Assembly: GCA_021795715.1 (NCBI GenBank)
Contig: JAJYPD010000008.1
Location: 1 to 64,000, forward strand
Source: Pseudomonadota bacterium
GTDB taxonomy: Bacteria; Pseudomonadota; Gammaproteobacteria; Acidiferrobacterales; Acidiferrobacteraceae
Direction: 5' to 3'
DNA: 64,000 nucleotides
In this document: in pieces, positions 1-13,296 of the stretch
Layout of the letters: every line of letters begins with the position of its first letter
Numbering within the stretch: position 1 is the first letter of the stretch
The notes under the pieces: model-generated
Database searches by the model: none
What the model was told of the DNA's origin: nothing
What the model saw: the letters and a program-made list of their open reading frames with translations, nothing else
Made by a program: the position numbers and the translations under genes

Positions 1-1
1 C

Positions 2-2164
2 GACCAGCTGCGCGCCTTTGCCGCCGAGGTGACACGCGTGGCCAAGGAGGTGGGCATCGAAGGCAAGCTCGGCGGCCAGGCGCGGGTGCCCGGCGTGGCC
101 GGCACCTGGAAGGACCTCACCGAGAACGTCAACCAGCTCGCCGGTCACCTCACCTCCCAGGTGCGCGCCATTGCCGAGGTGTCCACGGCGGTGACCAAGG
201 GCGATCTCACCCGGTCGATCACGGTGCAGGCGCAAGGCGAAGTCCTGGCCCTGAAAGACAACATCAACCAGATGATCAAAAATCTCAAGGAGACGACGGA
301 ACAGAACACGGAGCAGGATTGGCTGAAAACCAATCTCGCCCGTTTTTCCGCCATGATGCAGGGCCAGAAAAACCTGTCGGCGGTGTCGCGGCTCATCATG
401 AGCGAACTGACGCCCCTCGTTTCGGCGCAGCACGGTGCTTTCTACACGGTGAACTTTGAGGACAACCGCCTCGATCTGGTCGCCTCCTACGCCTACAGCA
501 GGCCTGCGGACGATTCCACGGGCTTTGATTTCGGCGAAGGGATCGTCGGTCAGTGCGCGCTGGAGAAAAAGCCGATCCTGCTGTCCCAGGTGCCCGATAA
601 TTACATCCGTATCGCCTCCGGGACGGGCCATGCGGCGCCGACCTGCATCCTCGCTCTTCCTGTGTTGTTCGAAGGGGATGTCCTTGCGGTCATCGAGCTT
701 GCCTCCTTCGAGATGTTCAGCCCCATCCATCGGGTGTTTCTGGATCAGCTGATGGTGAGTGTGGGCGTGGTGCTCAATATCATCGGTGCCTCCATGCGCA
801 CCGAAGAACTCCTTCAGGAGCTGCAGAACTCCAACGCGGAGCTCGAAGCCCAGGCCAAGGAGCTCGAGGAAAAGGCGACCCTTCTTGAGATCAAGAACCA
901 GGAGATCGAGATGGCAAGCCTGTCCCTCGAGGAGAAGGCCGAGCAGCTGGCGATGATATCCAAATACAAATCGGAGTTCCTCGCCAACATGTCCCACGAG
1001 CTGCGGACGCCGCTAAACAGCCTGCTCATCATGGCGAAGCTTCTCGCGGAGAATCGGGATCTGAATCTCAATGCCAAGCAGGTCCAGTTCGCGAACACCA
1101 TTTATGCCTCGGGCCGCGATCTGCTGAATCTGATCAATGAAATCCTGGATCTTTCGAAGGTCGAAGCGGGCAAAATGACCATCGTTGCCAGCGAAACTTC
1201 CATCGCGGACCTGATCGAATATGTGGTGCGGGATTTCCGGCCGGTCGCCCAGCAAAAGGACATCACCTTTAATGTCGAAGGCGGCGACGACCTGCCGCAA
1301 TCCCTGTACACGGACGGACAGCGCCTGCAGCAGGTGCTGAAGAATCTGCTCTCCAATGCCTTCAAGTTCACCGAAAACGGCGCGATCTCGCTGAAGATCA
1401 CCCGGTTTTCGGGGGATCCCTCGGTGTTTCACGCCGATTCGCTCCGGGAAGCCGGTACCGTATTGGCATTTGGGGTGCGTGACACGGGCATCGGAATCGC
1501 CGAAGCCAAGCAGCGTTTGATCTTCGAGGCGTTTCAGCAGGTCGACGCGACCACGAGCCGCAAGTACGGTGGTACCGGGCTTGGCCTGACCATCAGTCGC
1601 GAAATCGCCCGCCTTCTGGGCGGAGAAATCCACCTGCGCAGCCGCCAGGGGGAGGGAAGCGAGTTCACCCTGTACCTGCCGGCCACCTACGTCGGGGCCG
1701 AAGAGGAGCCGCGGTCTGGTGAGATGCGCGTTCCGCAGACCGCCGATCCGCAAGGCGGCAGCAGGGGGATCGCCGATTTCGATGGGGAAACGATCCTGGT
1801 CGTGGACGATGATGTGCGCAACATTTTCGCGGTGTCCTGTATTCTGGAGAACCACAGGCTGAATGTGCTTTTTGCGGAAAGCGGCGGCGAGGCCATGCGC
1901 GTCCTGGCGGCCCGCGATGACATCCGGCTCGTCGTGATGGATGTCATGATGCCCGACATGGATGGCTATGAAACGACGCAGACCATCCGGCAGATCGAGC
2001 GCTACCAGGATCTGCCGATCATCGCGTTGACCGCCAAGGCCATGAAGGGGGACCGGGAAAAGTCTCTCGAAGCGGGTATGTCGGATTACATAACAAAGCC
2101 CGTCGAAGCCGACGCCTTGCTGGAGATGATCAGGAAATGGCTACAGGAAGAAGGGCGGCCATAA
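2..2164 (+). CDS. Hybrid sensor histidine kinase with HAMP repeats, GAF and receiver domains (5' end outside window)
   Basis: The reading frame is open from base 2, so the N-terminus lies upstream. Visible order: HAMP-type repeats (about bases 2-300), a GAF-like domain (about 400-780), a coiled coil, then the kinase core. The phosphoacceptor motif is SHELRTPLN with the His codon at 995-997. The ATP-binding part has [19 protein letters not shown] and [13 protein letters not shown], so catalysis should be intact. A C-terminal receiver (about 1790-2150) carries DDD, the acceptor Asp in [12 protein letters not shown] (codon 1940-1942) and the conserved Lys in TKPV. HAMP arrays joined directly to GAF-HisKA-REC are typical of large soluble stress or osmosensing kinases. 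The following kinase gene begins near its stop codon, so the two are probably one operon. The signal is unknown. Confidence 0.9.
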   Translation, partial: DQLRAFAAEVTRVAKEVGIEGKLGGQARVPGVAGTWKDLTENVNQLAGHLTSQVRAIAEVSTAVTKGDLTRSITVQAQGEVLALKDNINQMIKNLKETTEQNTEQDWLKTNLARFSAMMQGQKNLSAVSRLIMSELTPLVSAQHGAFYTVNFEDNRLDLVASYAYSRPADDSTGFDFGEGIVGQCALEKKPILLSQVPDNYIRIASGTGHAAPTCILALPVLFEGDVLAVIELASFEMFSPIHRVFLDQLMVSVGVVLNIIGASMRTEELLQELQNSNAELEAQAKELEEKATLLEIKNQEIEMASLSLEEKAEQLAMISKYKSEFLANMSHELRTPLNSLLIMAKLLAENRDLNLNAKQVQFANTIYASGRDLLNLINEILDLSKVEAGKMTIVASETSIADLIEYVVRDFRPVAQQKDITFNVEGGDDLPQSLYTDGQRLQQVLKNLLSNAFKFTENGAISLKITRFSGDPSVFHADSLREAGTVLAFGVRDTGIGIAEAKQRLIFEAFQQVDATTSRKYGGTGLGLTISREIARLLGGEIHLRSRQGEGSEFTLYLPATYVGAEEEPRSGEMRVPQTADPQGGSRGIADFDGETILVVDDDVRNIFAVSCILENHRLNVLFAESGGEAMRVLAARDDIRLVVMDVMMPDMDGYETTQTIRQIERYQDLPIIALTAKAMKGDREKSLEAGMSDYITKPVEADALLEMIRKWLQEEGRP

Positions 2165-2169
2165 ACGAC

Positions 2170-4536
2170 ATGGAGGGAACCCAAGCGCCTATGTTCACGG
2201 AGGAAACGGATCCGATCAAGATCTTGGTGGTGGACGACCGCCTGGAAAACGTCGTGGCGCTGGAGGCCATACTCGACGATCCCCGTTATGCGGTCGTCCG
2301 GGCTTTGTCGGGCGAGGCGGCGCTGAAGGAAGTCCTGCAGGAGGAATTTGCCGTCATTTTGCTCGATGTCCAGATGCCGGGTTTGGATGGTTTCGAGACC
2401 GCCGCGCTGATCCGCAAGCGGCGCAAATCAAGGACGGTGCCCATCATTTTCATCACGGCCATCAACAAGGAGGAACGGTACGTCTGCAAGGGCTACAGCC
2501 TAGGGGCCGTGGATTACCTGTTCAAGCCGTTGGACGTCGACATCCTGCGCGCCAAGGTGGCGGTGTTTGCCGATCTCTACAGCGCCAACCGGCAGATCAA
2601 GGTGCAGGCGCGGCTTTTGCAGGAGAGCGAGCGGAGGGAACGGGCGCGGCAGCTTGCGGAGGCCCAGCGCCGCTGTGACCGCCGCTACCGGAATCTGGCC
2701 GACTTCGTGCCGCATCTCATATGGACCGCCAACAGCGAGGGCCGGATCGATTACCTGAATCGCCGCGCGGCGGAATATACGGGCCTGGATCTTGCCGGAG
2801 GCGCCTCGCCGGCTCTCAGGGACCTCTTTCACCCGGATGACCTCGATGCGCATCTGGCGGAGTGGAAGGAGATATTGCGCGCCGGCGGCGACCTGACCGC
2901 CGAGATGCGCCTCAAGTGCGCGGCGAGCCAGCAGTACCGGTGGCACGTCGTGCACGTCCAGTGCCAGCAGGACGCGCGGGGAGGGCCGTGCTCGTGGCTC
3001 GGGACGGCAGCTGACATCGACGAGCGGCACCGCATCGCCGATGCGCTGGCCGCGGAGAAGGAGCAGCTCGCCGTCACCTTGCGCTCGATCGGCGACGGGG
3101 TCATCACCACGGACGAAAACGCCCGTGTCGTGCTCATGAACAAGGCCGCCGAAAGTCTCACCGGCTGGCGGCAGGACGAAGCGCTCGGGCGCCCGCTTTC
3201 CGAGGTCTTTGCCCTGCGCGAAGGCTTGCTCGTCGGTGACGACAGAGCCACCGTCGATGAGGACGATGGCAGCCGGCGTGCGACCTTGATCAGCCGGGAC
3301 GGACGGGAGCGCTGGATCGCCGACTGCATTGCGCCGATTCGCGACGCCGCCGGCATCCGCCGGGGGACCGCGGTTGTGTTTCGCGACGTGACCGACGCGG
3401 AGCGTCTGGAAGAGGAACGGCAGAAGGCCAGCCGCCTCGAATCCGTCGGCCTGCTGGCAGGGGCCATCGCCCATGATTTCAATAACATCCTCACGGCCAT
3501 CATGGGCAATATCTCGCTTGCCAAGCTCTATTCCAGGCCGGGGGAGAAGATCTATGAACGGTTGGACGAAGCGGAGCGTGCGGCACTGTGGGCCAAGGAT
3601 CTGACCCATCAGCTGCTCACCTTCGCCAAGGGCGGCGCTCCGGTGAAGCGCCCCACCGAGATTGCGGCCGTGGTGCGTGATTCAGCGGAATTCGCCTGCC
3701 GCGGTTCCAACGTGCTGTGCGCGGTCGAGATCGACGGGAATCCGGTTGTCGAGGCCGATGAGGGGCAGATCCGGCAGGTGGTGCACAATCTCGTGCTAAA
3801 CGCCCAGCAGGCCATGCCCGCCGGCGGGCGGGTGCGTGTCTCGGTGCGGGAGGTCGATCTCGAGGCCCGCGCAGCACAGCCGTTGCCGCCTGGGCGTTAC
3901 GCCGAAATTTCCTGCGAGGACCAGGGAGTCGGCATCGAGACCGAGCATCTGCCGAAGATCTTCGATCCGTATTTCACCACCAAGCAAAAGGGCAGTGGGC
4001 TGGGCCTTGCGACGACGTACTCCATTATCCGCAAACACAACGGCCTCATTACCGTCGAATCGCAGGTAGGCACAGGGACGGTGTTCCGTGTTTATCTGCC
4101 GCTGTCTGCCAAGGCCGCGGCGGCGGACGATGCCGTACGGGTACCGACCGTTTCCGGTCACGGCCGCATTCTCGTCATGGACGACGAATGCTTCATTCGT
4201 GATGTGCTGGGGCGTTTTTTTACGCACTTTGGTTACGAGGTGGGATACGCCAAGGATGGCGGCGAGGCGCTTGCGCTGTACAAGGTTGCACGCGACGAGG
4301 GGCGGCCTTATCACCTTGTCATCATGGACCTCGTGATCCCCGGGGGCATGGGCGGGCGCGAGGCGATCGGGCGGTTGCTGGAGATCGATCCGCAGGCCAA
4401 GGTGGTGGTGTCAAGCGGCTACTCGAACGACCCCATCATGGCCGATTACCGGCGCTACGGATTCTGTGAGGCGGTGGCCAAGCCCTATCGCAACGAGGAG
4501 TTGCAGACGGTGGTGCAGCGGTTGCTGGCCGGCTGA
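2170..4536 (+). CDS. Hybrid histidine kinase: REC-PAS-PAS-HisKA-HATPase-REC
   Basis: About 788 residues if started at the ATG at 2170. In-frame ATGs at 2137 and 2191 are also possible, and none has an ideal ribosome site. An N-terminal receiver (ILVVDD, then LLDVQMPGLDGFET and FKPLD) is followed by two PAS domains, the second with TTDENARVVLMNKAAESLTGW. The kinase core has the acceptor His in AIAHDFNNILTAIMGN, as in the NtrB-like and bacteriophytochrome-type group, an N box (HNLVLNAQQAM) and G boxes (DQGVGI, GSGLGLATTYSI). A C-terminal receiver has ILVMDDE and VIMDLVIPGGMGG. Receivers at both ends suggest that the first is controlled by another kinase, and the neighbouring HAMP-GAF kinase is the obvious candidate. 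It is soluble, with no membrane segments seen. Confidence 0.88.
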   Translation: MEGTQAPMFTEETDPIKILVVDDRLENVVALEAILDDPRYAVVRALSGEAALKEVLQEEFAVILLDVQMPGLDGFETAALIRKRRKSRTVPIIFITAINKEERYVCKGYSLGAVDYLFKPLDVDILRAKVAVFADLYSANRQIKVQARLLQESERRERARQLAEAQRRCDRRYRNLADFVPHLIWTANSEGRIDYLNRRAAEYTGLDLAGGASPALRDLFHPDDLDAHLAEWKEILRAGGDLTAEMRLKCAASQQYRWHVVHVQCQQDARGGPCSWLGTAADIDERHRIADALAAEKEQLAVTLRSIGDGVITTDENARVVLMNKAAESLTGWRQDEALGRPLSEVFALREGLLVGDDRATVDEDDGSRRATLISRDGRERWIADCIAPIRDAAGIRRGTAVVFRDVTDAERLEEERQKASRLESVGLLAGAIAHDFNNILTAIMGNISLAKLYSRPGEKIYERLDEAERAALWAKDLTHQLLTFAKGGAPVKRPTEIAAVVRDSAEFACRGSNVLCAVEIDGNPVVEADEGQIRQVVHNLVLNAQQAMPAGGRVRVSVREVDLEARAAQPLPPGRYAEISCEDQGVGIETEHLPKIFDPYFTTKQKGSGLGLATTYSIIRKHNGLITVESQVGTGTVFRVYLPLSAKAAAADDAVRVPTVSGHGRILVMDDECFIRDVLGRFFTHFGYEVGYAKDGGEALALYKVARDEGRPYHLVIMDLVIPGGMGGREAIGRLLEIDPQAKVVVSSGYSNDPIMADYRRYGFCEAVAKPYRNEELQTVVQRLLAG

Positions 4537-4654
4537 CGCCACGGCCAAGCCGCTTTCCGGGGCGGGGTCGGGCTGGCGGGACCTTTGGGGGCCGCCGGGG
4601 ACAGGCGGTACAATAGGCGGTCTCAGGGCTTGCCGCGCAAGTCGCGCCGTTGGC

Positions 4655-4683
4655 TTGCACGGGCTGGCATGCCCAAGTAGTAT
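4655..4683 (+). promoter_or_regulatory. Sigma-70 type promoter for dapA
   Basis: TTGCAC (4655-4660) and TAGTAT (4678-4683) are separated by 17 bp. Transcription would start near 4690, leaving an 18-nt leader that contains GGGGCAGG just before the ATG at 4708. The call rests on sequence only. Confidence 0.6.
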
Positions 4684-4707
4684 CGCGTTTTTCCCATGGG
4701 GCAGGCT

Positions 4708-5586
4708 ATGTTTCGCGGAAGTATGGTAGCCCTGGTCACGCCGATGCGCGACGACGGGGCCGTGGATTTTGCCGCTCTGGACAGGCTGGTCGACTTTCAT
4801 CTTGAAAGCGGTACCCATGCGATCGTCGCCGTCGGGACCACCGGCGAGGCGTCGACCCTGGATGTCGATGAGCATATTGGCGTCGTGGAGGCGGTCGTTC
4901 GGCGCGTCCACGGCCGGATACCCGTGATCGCGGGGACCGGCGCCAATGCCACCCGCGAGGCCATCGACCTGACCCGGCGCGCCGCCGATGTCGGCGCGGA
5001 TGCCTGTCTGCTGGTCACGCCGTACTACAACAAGCCGACTCAGGAGGGGCTTTATCAGCATTTTCGCGCCGTCGCCCAGGCCACGTCGCTGCCGATCCTC
5101 CTCTATAACGTGCCCGGCCGGACGGCTTGCGACCTGCTGGCCGAGACGGTGATCCGCCTGGCGGCCATCCCGCGCATTGTCGGCGTCAAGGAAGCGACCG
5201 GAGACATCCGCCGCGGCGTCGCCATCCGCGCCGGGACACCGCCGGACTTTGCCCTGATTTCGGGCGATGACGCCAGCGCCGTGGAGTTGGCGGCTGTTGG
5301 TGCAACCGGCGTGATCTCGGTAACGGCCAATGTGGCGCCAGCCCGCATGCACGCGGTCTGGGAGGCCGTGTACGCCGGGGAACTCGATCGGGCGCGCGCA
5401 CTCGATCGGCCGCTCGGTGGGCTCCACAAGAATCTCTTTGTCGAGTCCAACCCGATTCCGGTCAAGTGGGCTTTGCAGCAAATGGGGCTGTGTGGCGGGT
5501 ATCTGCGATTGCCGCTGACACCGCTTGCCGCCGACAAGGTCGCGTATGTGCGCGAGGCACTCGCACAAGGGGGGGTTTTGGCATGA
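4708..5586 (+). CDS. dapA: 4-hydroxy-tetrahydrodipicolinate synthase
   Basis: DapA condenses pyruvate and aspartate semialdehyde in the first committed step of the lysine and meso-diaminopimelate pathway, in the cytoplasm. The TIM-barrel signature residues are present: GTTGEASTL (the Thr pair), the Tyr in YYNKPTQEG, and the Schiff-base Lys in VGVKEATGD. At 292 residues it has the family length. I chose the ATG at 4708 because the family starts MFRGSMVALVTP and GGGGCAGG precedes it; an ATG at 4696 would add four residues. Its stop overlaps the start of the next gene (ATGA), so the two are translationally coupled. A good sigma-70 promoter sits just upstream. Confidence 0.97.
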   Translation: MFRGSMVALVTPMRDDGAVDFAALDRLVDFHLESGTHAIVAVGTTGEASTLDVDEHIGVVEAVVRRVHGRIPVIAGTGANATREAIDLTRRAADVGADACLLVTPYYNKPTQEGLYQHFRAVAQATSLPILLYNVPGRTACDLLAETVIRLAAIPRIVGVKEATGDIRRGVAIRAGTPPDFALISGDDASAVELAAVGATGVISVTANVAPARMHAVWEAVYAGELDRARALDRPLGGLHKNLFVESNPIPVKWALQQMGLCGGYLRLPLTPLAADKVAYVREALAQGGVLA

Positions 5587-5951
5587 AGCAGGTATGGCTC
5601 GTTGCAGGACTGATGGCAGGCGTGGCTCTTGGCGGGTGTGGAACGTTTGATGGAGGCCGTTCGCAGTGCGCGGCCCCGGCCTATGTCGTGCCGTCGCCTC
5701 TGCCCCCGCTCACCATCCCGTCGGGGTTGAGCGCGCCTGCAGATCACAGCCGTTACCAGATCAACGGGGCCATGTTGCCCCAGTCGGCGGTGGCGCCGGC
5801 CCCGGGGACGCGCCGCGAGGCGCGACCCCCGCAAGGGCCGGTCCGGCCTTTGTTGTCCGAGCCGCCGCCGGCGCAGGTTCCGCCGGGAATCGCCGGTCCT
5901 CCGCTTAGCAGCAGCCAGTCGGCCGTCAGCGGCAATGGCAGTGGTTCCTGA
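5583..5951 (+). CDS. Short proline-rich lipoprotein in the bamC position
   Basis: The protein has 122 residues with a signal peptide ending in a lipobox (VALGGC, Cys about residue 19), so it should be an outer-membrane lipoprotein. The rest is low in structure and rich in Pro, Ala and Ser. In Gammaproteobacteria dapA is usually followed by bamC (nlpB), whose unstructured N-terminal segment binds BamD. Here [14 protein letters not shown] followed by SRYQI resembles that segment, but the two folded helix-grip domains of BamC (about 340 residues in E. coli) are missing. It starts with ATG overlapping the dapA stop, behind a strong AAGGGGGGG site. Seen: lipobox, length and position. Inferred: that it is a reduced BamC-like partner of BamD. 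It could instead be an unrelated small lipoprotein. Confidence 0.7.
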   Translation: MKQVWLVAGLMAGVALGGCGTFDGGRSQCAAPAYVVPSPLPPLTIPSGLSAPADHSRYQINGAMLPQSAVAPAPGTRREARPPQGPVRPLLSEPPPAQVPPGIAGPPLSSSQSAVSGNGSGS

Positions 5952-5989
5952 CCGGCAACGCGAGGCACCCACGATCGCGGGAGTCATGT

Positions 5990-9898
<3,909 letters not shown>

Positions 9899-10945
9899 AG
9901 GCGGCGCGCCAAAGAGGGCCACGGCCAGCGCCGCGGGTGTGATCTGCAGCCGCTTGGCGGCGTCGTCAAGCGGCAAGGCGCCGGCCGCGAAGGGCTGGCC
10001 GATCCAATGGATCAGTCCCGGCGACGCATCGCCATCCGGATGCGAGGTGGCGTGCACCGCGATCACGATGTCATCGCGAATGGTGACCGATACGGCCACC
10101 GGTCCGTGCGGCGTGCCGATGATCCGCTGGCAGAGATACAGGCCTTCCTGGATCTTGAACAAAGTCCGTGGCGGCGATGTGTCGTCATCGTCGACGCTGG
10201 CCACGAGTGTGCCGGCAACCGCGTGCGCTGCGTCGAGGAGGTGTTCTGGCAGCACGGTGGTCTCCAGTCCGCCCACGAGGGGCGCGAAGGCCTCGATGAG
10301 GTATTGCTTGACGGTGTCGGCAGACGGTCTCCGCCCGGTTTCGCGCAGGACCGATGTCATGCCGGACGACAGCGTGGCCCTCAGCGTTTCCTTCAGGCGC
10401 TGGTCGGGGAGCCGGACGATGTGGTGCATGAGATCGCAGTCGAAATCGAGCAGGATGCTGCCCACGAAACAGAAGTGCCCATTGATGTCGCCTGCGCCCT
10501 GGCCTGTGATCTTGCGTCCGGCTGCGGTGACGATATCGTTGATCGGGCGCAGCCTGGTGCGGATGCCGAGCCTGCTGTAGACGCAGACCGGTGCCTGGGA
10601 CAGGTGGCGGTACGCGTCCTGCACGATGTTGGGAATGGGTGCGTGCGGCCTTTTGACGACCAGGGTGTAAAAGATCTGGCCCGGTCCGAGCAACACCATG
10701 CCGCCCCCCGTTTCCCGACGCATGACCGGGATGTCGTGGGCGCGGCAGTACTCGCGGTCAACGGCGTCCCCGGAGTCGAAATAACCAAGGCTTACGAAGG
10801 GCCGCGATGGCTCGATGAGGACAAGCGCCTCCTCGCCAAGGCGGGCGAGCGCATGGAAATAGCTGATCGGCAACAAGCCGCCATTGTCGTCTGGCAAGAA
10901 GAGTCGCACGGTATGGCCTGCGGGGCGCAAAAAGGCAACCGGCGC

Positions 10946-10951
10946 TATACT
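10946..10951 (+). promoter_or_regulatory. Candidate -10 box for the Crp/Fnr regulator gene
   Basis: TATACT lies 27 bp before the regulator ATG in the 69-bp divergent spacer. The -35 region is poor, which would be consistent with an activated promoter. No TTGAC-type palindrome is present in this spacer. Confidence 0.4.
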
Positions 10952-10978
10952 AGCCCATCGGCTCGAACGAGGTAAGTC

Positions 10979-11665
10979 ATGCACGAGGACCTGCTAGTCA
11001 TCCGCAAGGCCGCGTTGTTCGCCAATCTTCTTCCCGAGGACCTGCGGCAGCTTCTCAAAAACGCCCATGTCCGCCGCTTCAAGGCCCACGAGCAGATCTT
11101 TGCGGCCGGGGCGCAGGCCACCGCATTCTATTTCCTGATCTCCGGCAGTGTGCGCCTGTTCCGTTTGTCTCCGCAGGGAGACGAGAAGGTGATCGAGCTC
11201 GTCATGCCGGATGCGACCTTCGGCGAAGGCGTCGTGTTCCTTGGCGGGCGGTATCCCGTGCATGCGGCCGCCGTCACCGACAGCGAGGTCGTCGAACTCG
11301 CCACGCATCACTTCAGCAGCGTGCTGGCCAGCAACCACGACATGGCGCTGCGGATGCTGGCGGGCTTGAGCACACGCCTGCACCAGTTGATCCAGGATGT
11401 CGCGTCGCTTACGTTGGAGACGGCCGGCCAACGGGTGGCCGGTTATCTGCTCTCCCAGTGCTCACCGGCAAGCGGAGATGCCGCCATTCACATGGTGATT
11501 CCGAAGAACGTCGTCGCTTCGCGCATCGGGGTCAAGGCGGAGACCTTTTCCCGGGTGCTTGCGACATTGCGCAATCTGGATCTGATTCGCGTGACCGGCA
11601 ACGACATCCATGTGCTGGATCGCGACGCACTCATGCATTGGCGGGATGATGTCGGCCGGACGTGA
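10979..11665 (+). CDS. Crp/Fnr family transcription regulator, Dnr-like
   Basis: The protein has 228 residues: an N-terminal cyclic-nucleotide-binding-fold sensor (about 10-125), a dimerisation helix, and a C-terminal winged helix. The recognition helix reads VKAETFSRVLATL. The E-x2-SR pattern is the one FNR uses to read TTGA half-sites. There is no N-terminal Cys cluster, so it is not an Fe-S FNR. By family resemblance it is closer to Dnr/NnrR-type regulators, which sense NO through haem, but the ligand cannot be read from sequence. It starts with ATG behind CGAGGT. A perfect TTGACC-N2-GGTCAA palindrome lies 2 bp after its stop, in front of lbpA, and a second lies between the hemerythrin and thioredoxin-like genes, so these are its likely targets. 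Confidence 0.88.
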   Translation: MHEDLLVIRKAALFANLLPEDLRQLLKNAHVRRFKAHEQIFAAGAQATAFYFLISGSVRLFRLSPQGDEKVIELVMPDATFGEGVVFLGGRYPVHAAAVTDSEVVELATHHFSSVLASNHDMALRMLAGLSTRLHQLIQDVASLTLETAGQRVAGYLLSQCSPASGDAAIHMVIPKNVVASRIGVKAETFSRVLATLRNLDLIRVTGNDIHVLDRDALMHWRDDVGRT

Positions 11666-11667
11666 TC

Positions 11668-11681
11668 TTGACCCGGGTCAA
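11668..11681. promoter_or_regulatory. Crp/Fnr-type operator upstream of lbpA
   Basis: The site is TTGACCCGGGTCAA, a perfect 14-bp palindrome centred at 11674.5. An activator bound at -41.5 would put the start of transcription near 11716, just before the lbpA ATG at 11735. A weak -10 (CATGCT/TTAAAC, 11705-11715) is at the right place. The same TTGACC-N2-GGTCAA core recurs at 13222-13235. Confidence 0.65.
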
Positions 11682-11734
11682 GGCATGGCCGCCACCCAAA
11701 GTCCCATGCTTAAACGGCCTGCGAGGAGCGAGTC

Positions 11735-12184
11735 ATGACAGAGTACCGTGGCTGTGAATTACCGGACGATCTTTTCTATGATCTCGACTATGTGTGGGCA
11801 AGGCCGGAAGAAAACGGCATAGTCACCCTGGGGATCACCGACGCCGCCCAGACCATGGCGGGGCGTGTGCAGAAGATCCGGATCAAGAAGGTGGGGTTTC
11901 ATCTGGCGGCGGGACGGCACGTCGCCACGCTGGAGAGCGGCAAGTGGGCGGGCGGGGTCCCCTGTCCGTTCACCGGCACCGTGGAAGAGATCAACGAACA
12001 GGTCCTCGCGACGCCGCATCTGGTGAATATCAGTCCTTACGGGGACGCCTGGCTGGCAAAGGTGCGGCCGGACAATCCCCAGGGCGCGCTGAGCGGTCTG
12101 GCCACCGGCGAAAGGGCCATGGCCGCGTTGCGGCAGTGGCTGGACCGCTACGACGTGCAGTGTATGCGCTGCGCGGAACCATAA
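11735..12184 (+). CDS. lbpA: GcvH-like lipoate-binding protein, LbpA type
   Basis: A 149-residue single lipoyl-domain protein of the GcvH fold. The lipoyl-attachment Lys is about residue 70 in TLESGKWAGG; ordinary GcvH has ESVKA there, whereas ESGKW is the LbpA pattern. The N-terminal GCELPDDLFYD and DYVWAR are also LbpA-like rather than GcvH-like. LbpA proteins work with the sulfur-oxidising heterodisulfide-reductase-like (sHdr) complex and carry sulfur intermediates on lipoate in the cytoplasm. No hdr genes and no gcvT or gcvP are in the window, so this copy is separate from such a cluster here. It carries Cys7, Cys77 and a C-terminal CMRC. A lipoate ligase gene lies nearby. A hemerythrin gene follows 11 bp downstream, probably in the same operon, under the palindromic operator at 11668. 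Confidence 0.83.
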   Translation: MTEYRGCELPDDLFYDLDYVWARPEENGIVTLGITDAAQTMAGRVQKIRIKKVGFHLAAGRHVATLESGKWAGGVPCPFTGTVEEINEQVLATPHLVNISPYGDAWLAKVRPDNPQGALSGLATGERAMAALRQWLDRYDVQCMRCAEP

Positions 12185-12195
12185 GGACTGCCACC

Positions 12196-12747
12196 ATGAT
12201 CCGGATCGAGGAAAGCAATGCGGCCTACGCACCGGGGTTTGATGATCCCATCGGTCTGCTTGAGGCGTGCCACGCCCGGATCAGCGGGCACTGCGTGACG
12301 CTCGAACGGCTCCGGGATCATCTCCGGCAGTCCGGAGCGGACGCGGCGGCCCGGACGGCCGCCGAACGCATCCTGCATTATTTCGATACGGCCGGCGCCT
12401 GGCACCATCAGGACGAGGAACAGGATCTGCAGCCGCTGCTCGAACCGCTGCTTAGAGAGCGGGGCGATGAGGCGACCCTGGGGCGCTTGAGGGCGCTGAT
12501 GGCAGAACACGGCACGCTCAGCGCGGCCTATCGGCCCTTGCGCGCCGCACTGGCTGCGATCGTGGCGGGATCTTATGCAGGCGAACTCCCCATAGAGCCC
12601 TACGTTTCCGTGATGCGCCGGCATTTCACGGAAGAAAACGAGCTGCTGTTCCCGCGCTCGCGTGCGCTTTTCGATGACAAGGCGCTGCGGACCTTGGGAA
12701 CCGCCATGGCCAGGCGCCGCGGCGTTCAGTTCGGCGGTTCGAGCTGA
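12196..12747 (+). CDS. Hemerythrin-domain protein
   Basis: The protein has 183 residues and is mostly helical. Histidines and carboxylates are spaced as in HHE hemerythrin domains: the His in EACHARISGHC (near residue 25-35), WHHQDEE (about 73-79), AEHGT, and RRHFTEENELLFPR near the C-terminus. This should bind a di-iron centre that interacts with O2 or NO. It starts with ATG after AAGGA, 11 bp behind lbpA, so both should be on one transcript and under the palindrome at 11668. Its 3' end overlaps by 22 bp the convergent gene for a second hemerythrin. The role is probably in oxygen or nitric-oxide handling; this is inference. Confidence 0.85.
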   Translation: MIRIEESNAAYAPGFDDPIGLLEACHARISGHCVTLERLRDHLRQSGADAAARTAAERILHYFDTAGAWHHQDEEQDLQPLLEPLLRERGDEATLGRLRALMAEHGTLSAAYRPLRAALAAIVAGSYAGELPIEPYVSVMRRHFTEENELLFPRSRALFDDKALRTLGTAMARRRGVQFGGSS

Positions 12748-13163
12748 CGCGCCGCCTTGTCGGCGGCCGCCTGCGGCAGAAGGCGGTCCACCGCGGGATA
12801 GAGTTCCTCCTCTTCCTTGGCATCGTGGTGCAGGAGGATCTGGCCGGTTGTGCCGATGAGCGCCGCCGCCTCGTCCCCGTCGGCGGTTTCTACCGCCTCG
12901 CCGATTTCGTCGAAAAAGCTGCGCAGATCTTTGTGGCCCTTGCGCAGGATGCTGGTCAGGGGATTGTCCGCGCCGTGCACCTCTTCGTAGGCCGGGAACA
13001 GGATCTGTTCCTCGGTGCGCATGTGCCGCTCTATGGCGGCGCGAAAGGCGCCAAATGCCGCGCCCGCGCCCGGCCAGTCGGCCGCGGCGACACGCGTTTG
13101 TGTGTCATCCCACAGCTGATCGAGAAGGCGATGGTGCGCGGCGAACTGGGTTGCGAGGCTCAT
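12726..13163 (-). CDS. Hemerythrin-domain protein (second copy)
   Basis: The protein has 145 residues from the ATG at 13163, which has an AGGAGT site upstream; the frame extends further but without a sensible start. HHE motifs: FAAHHRLLDQLWD near the N-terminus, ERHMRTEEQILFPAYEE, KGHKDLRSFFDE, and LLHHDAKEEEELYPAVD. It is only distantly like the hemerythrin at 12196. The upstream spacer carries the palindrome at 13222-13235. On this strand TACACT (13193-13198) is a possible -10 that puts the palindrome close to -42, the position expected for an FNR-type activator. Confidence 0.87.
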   Translation of the reverse strand: MSLATQFAAHHRLLDQLWDDTQTRVAAADWPGAGAAFGAFRAAIERHMRTEEQILFPAYEEVHGADNPLTSILRKGHKDLRSFFDEIGEAVETADGDEAAALIGTTGQILLHHDAKEEEELYPAVDRLLPQAAADKAARQLEPPN

Positions 13164-13221
13164 GTCAGGAGACTCCTGCGGTGATGAGAACCAGTGTAGA
13201 CGGCTCACGCGCGCAGCCCCC

Positions 13222-13235
13222 TTGACCGCGGTCAA
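13222..13235. promoter_or_regulatory. Crp/Fnr-type operator between divergent hemerythrin and thioredoxin-like genes
   Basis: The site is TTGACCGCGGTCAA, a perfect palindrome sharing the TTGACC-N2-GGTCAA core with the site at 11668. Its centre is 65 bp from the minus-strand hemerythrin start and 68 bp from the plus-strand start at 13297, so it could serve both directions. Confidence 0.65.
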
Positions 13236-13296
13236 GGAGCGCGAAGGGCCGGGGGACTAGCGTGCAATGAGGTCGGTTTTTGTGGAGGTTCGTGCG

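Noticed and set aside
11735-12184. Glycine cleavage H protein
   Set aside because: The lipoyl motif is ESGKW rather than ESVKA, the N-terminus matches LbpA, and no gcvT or gcvP is near.
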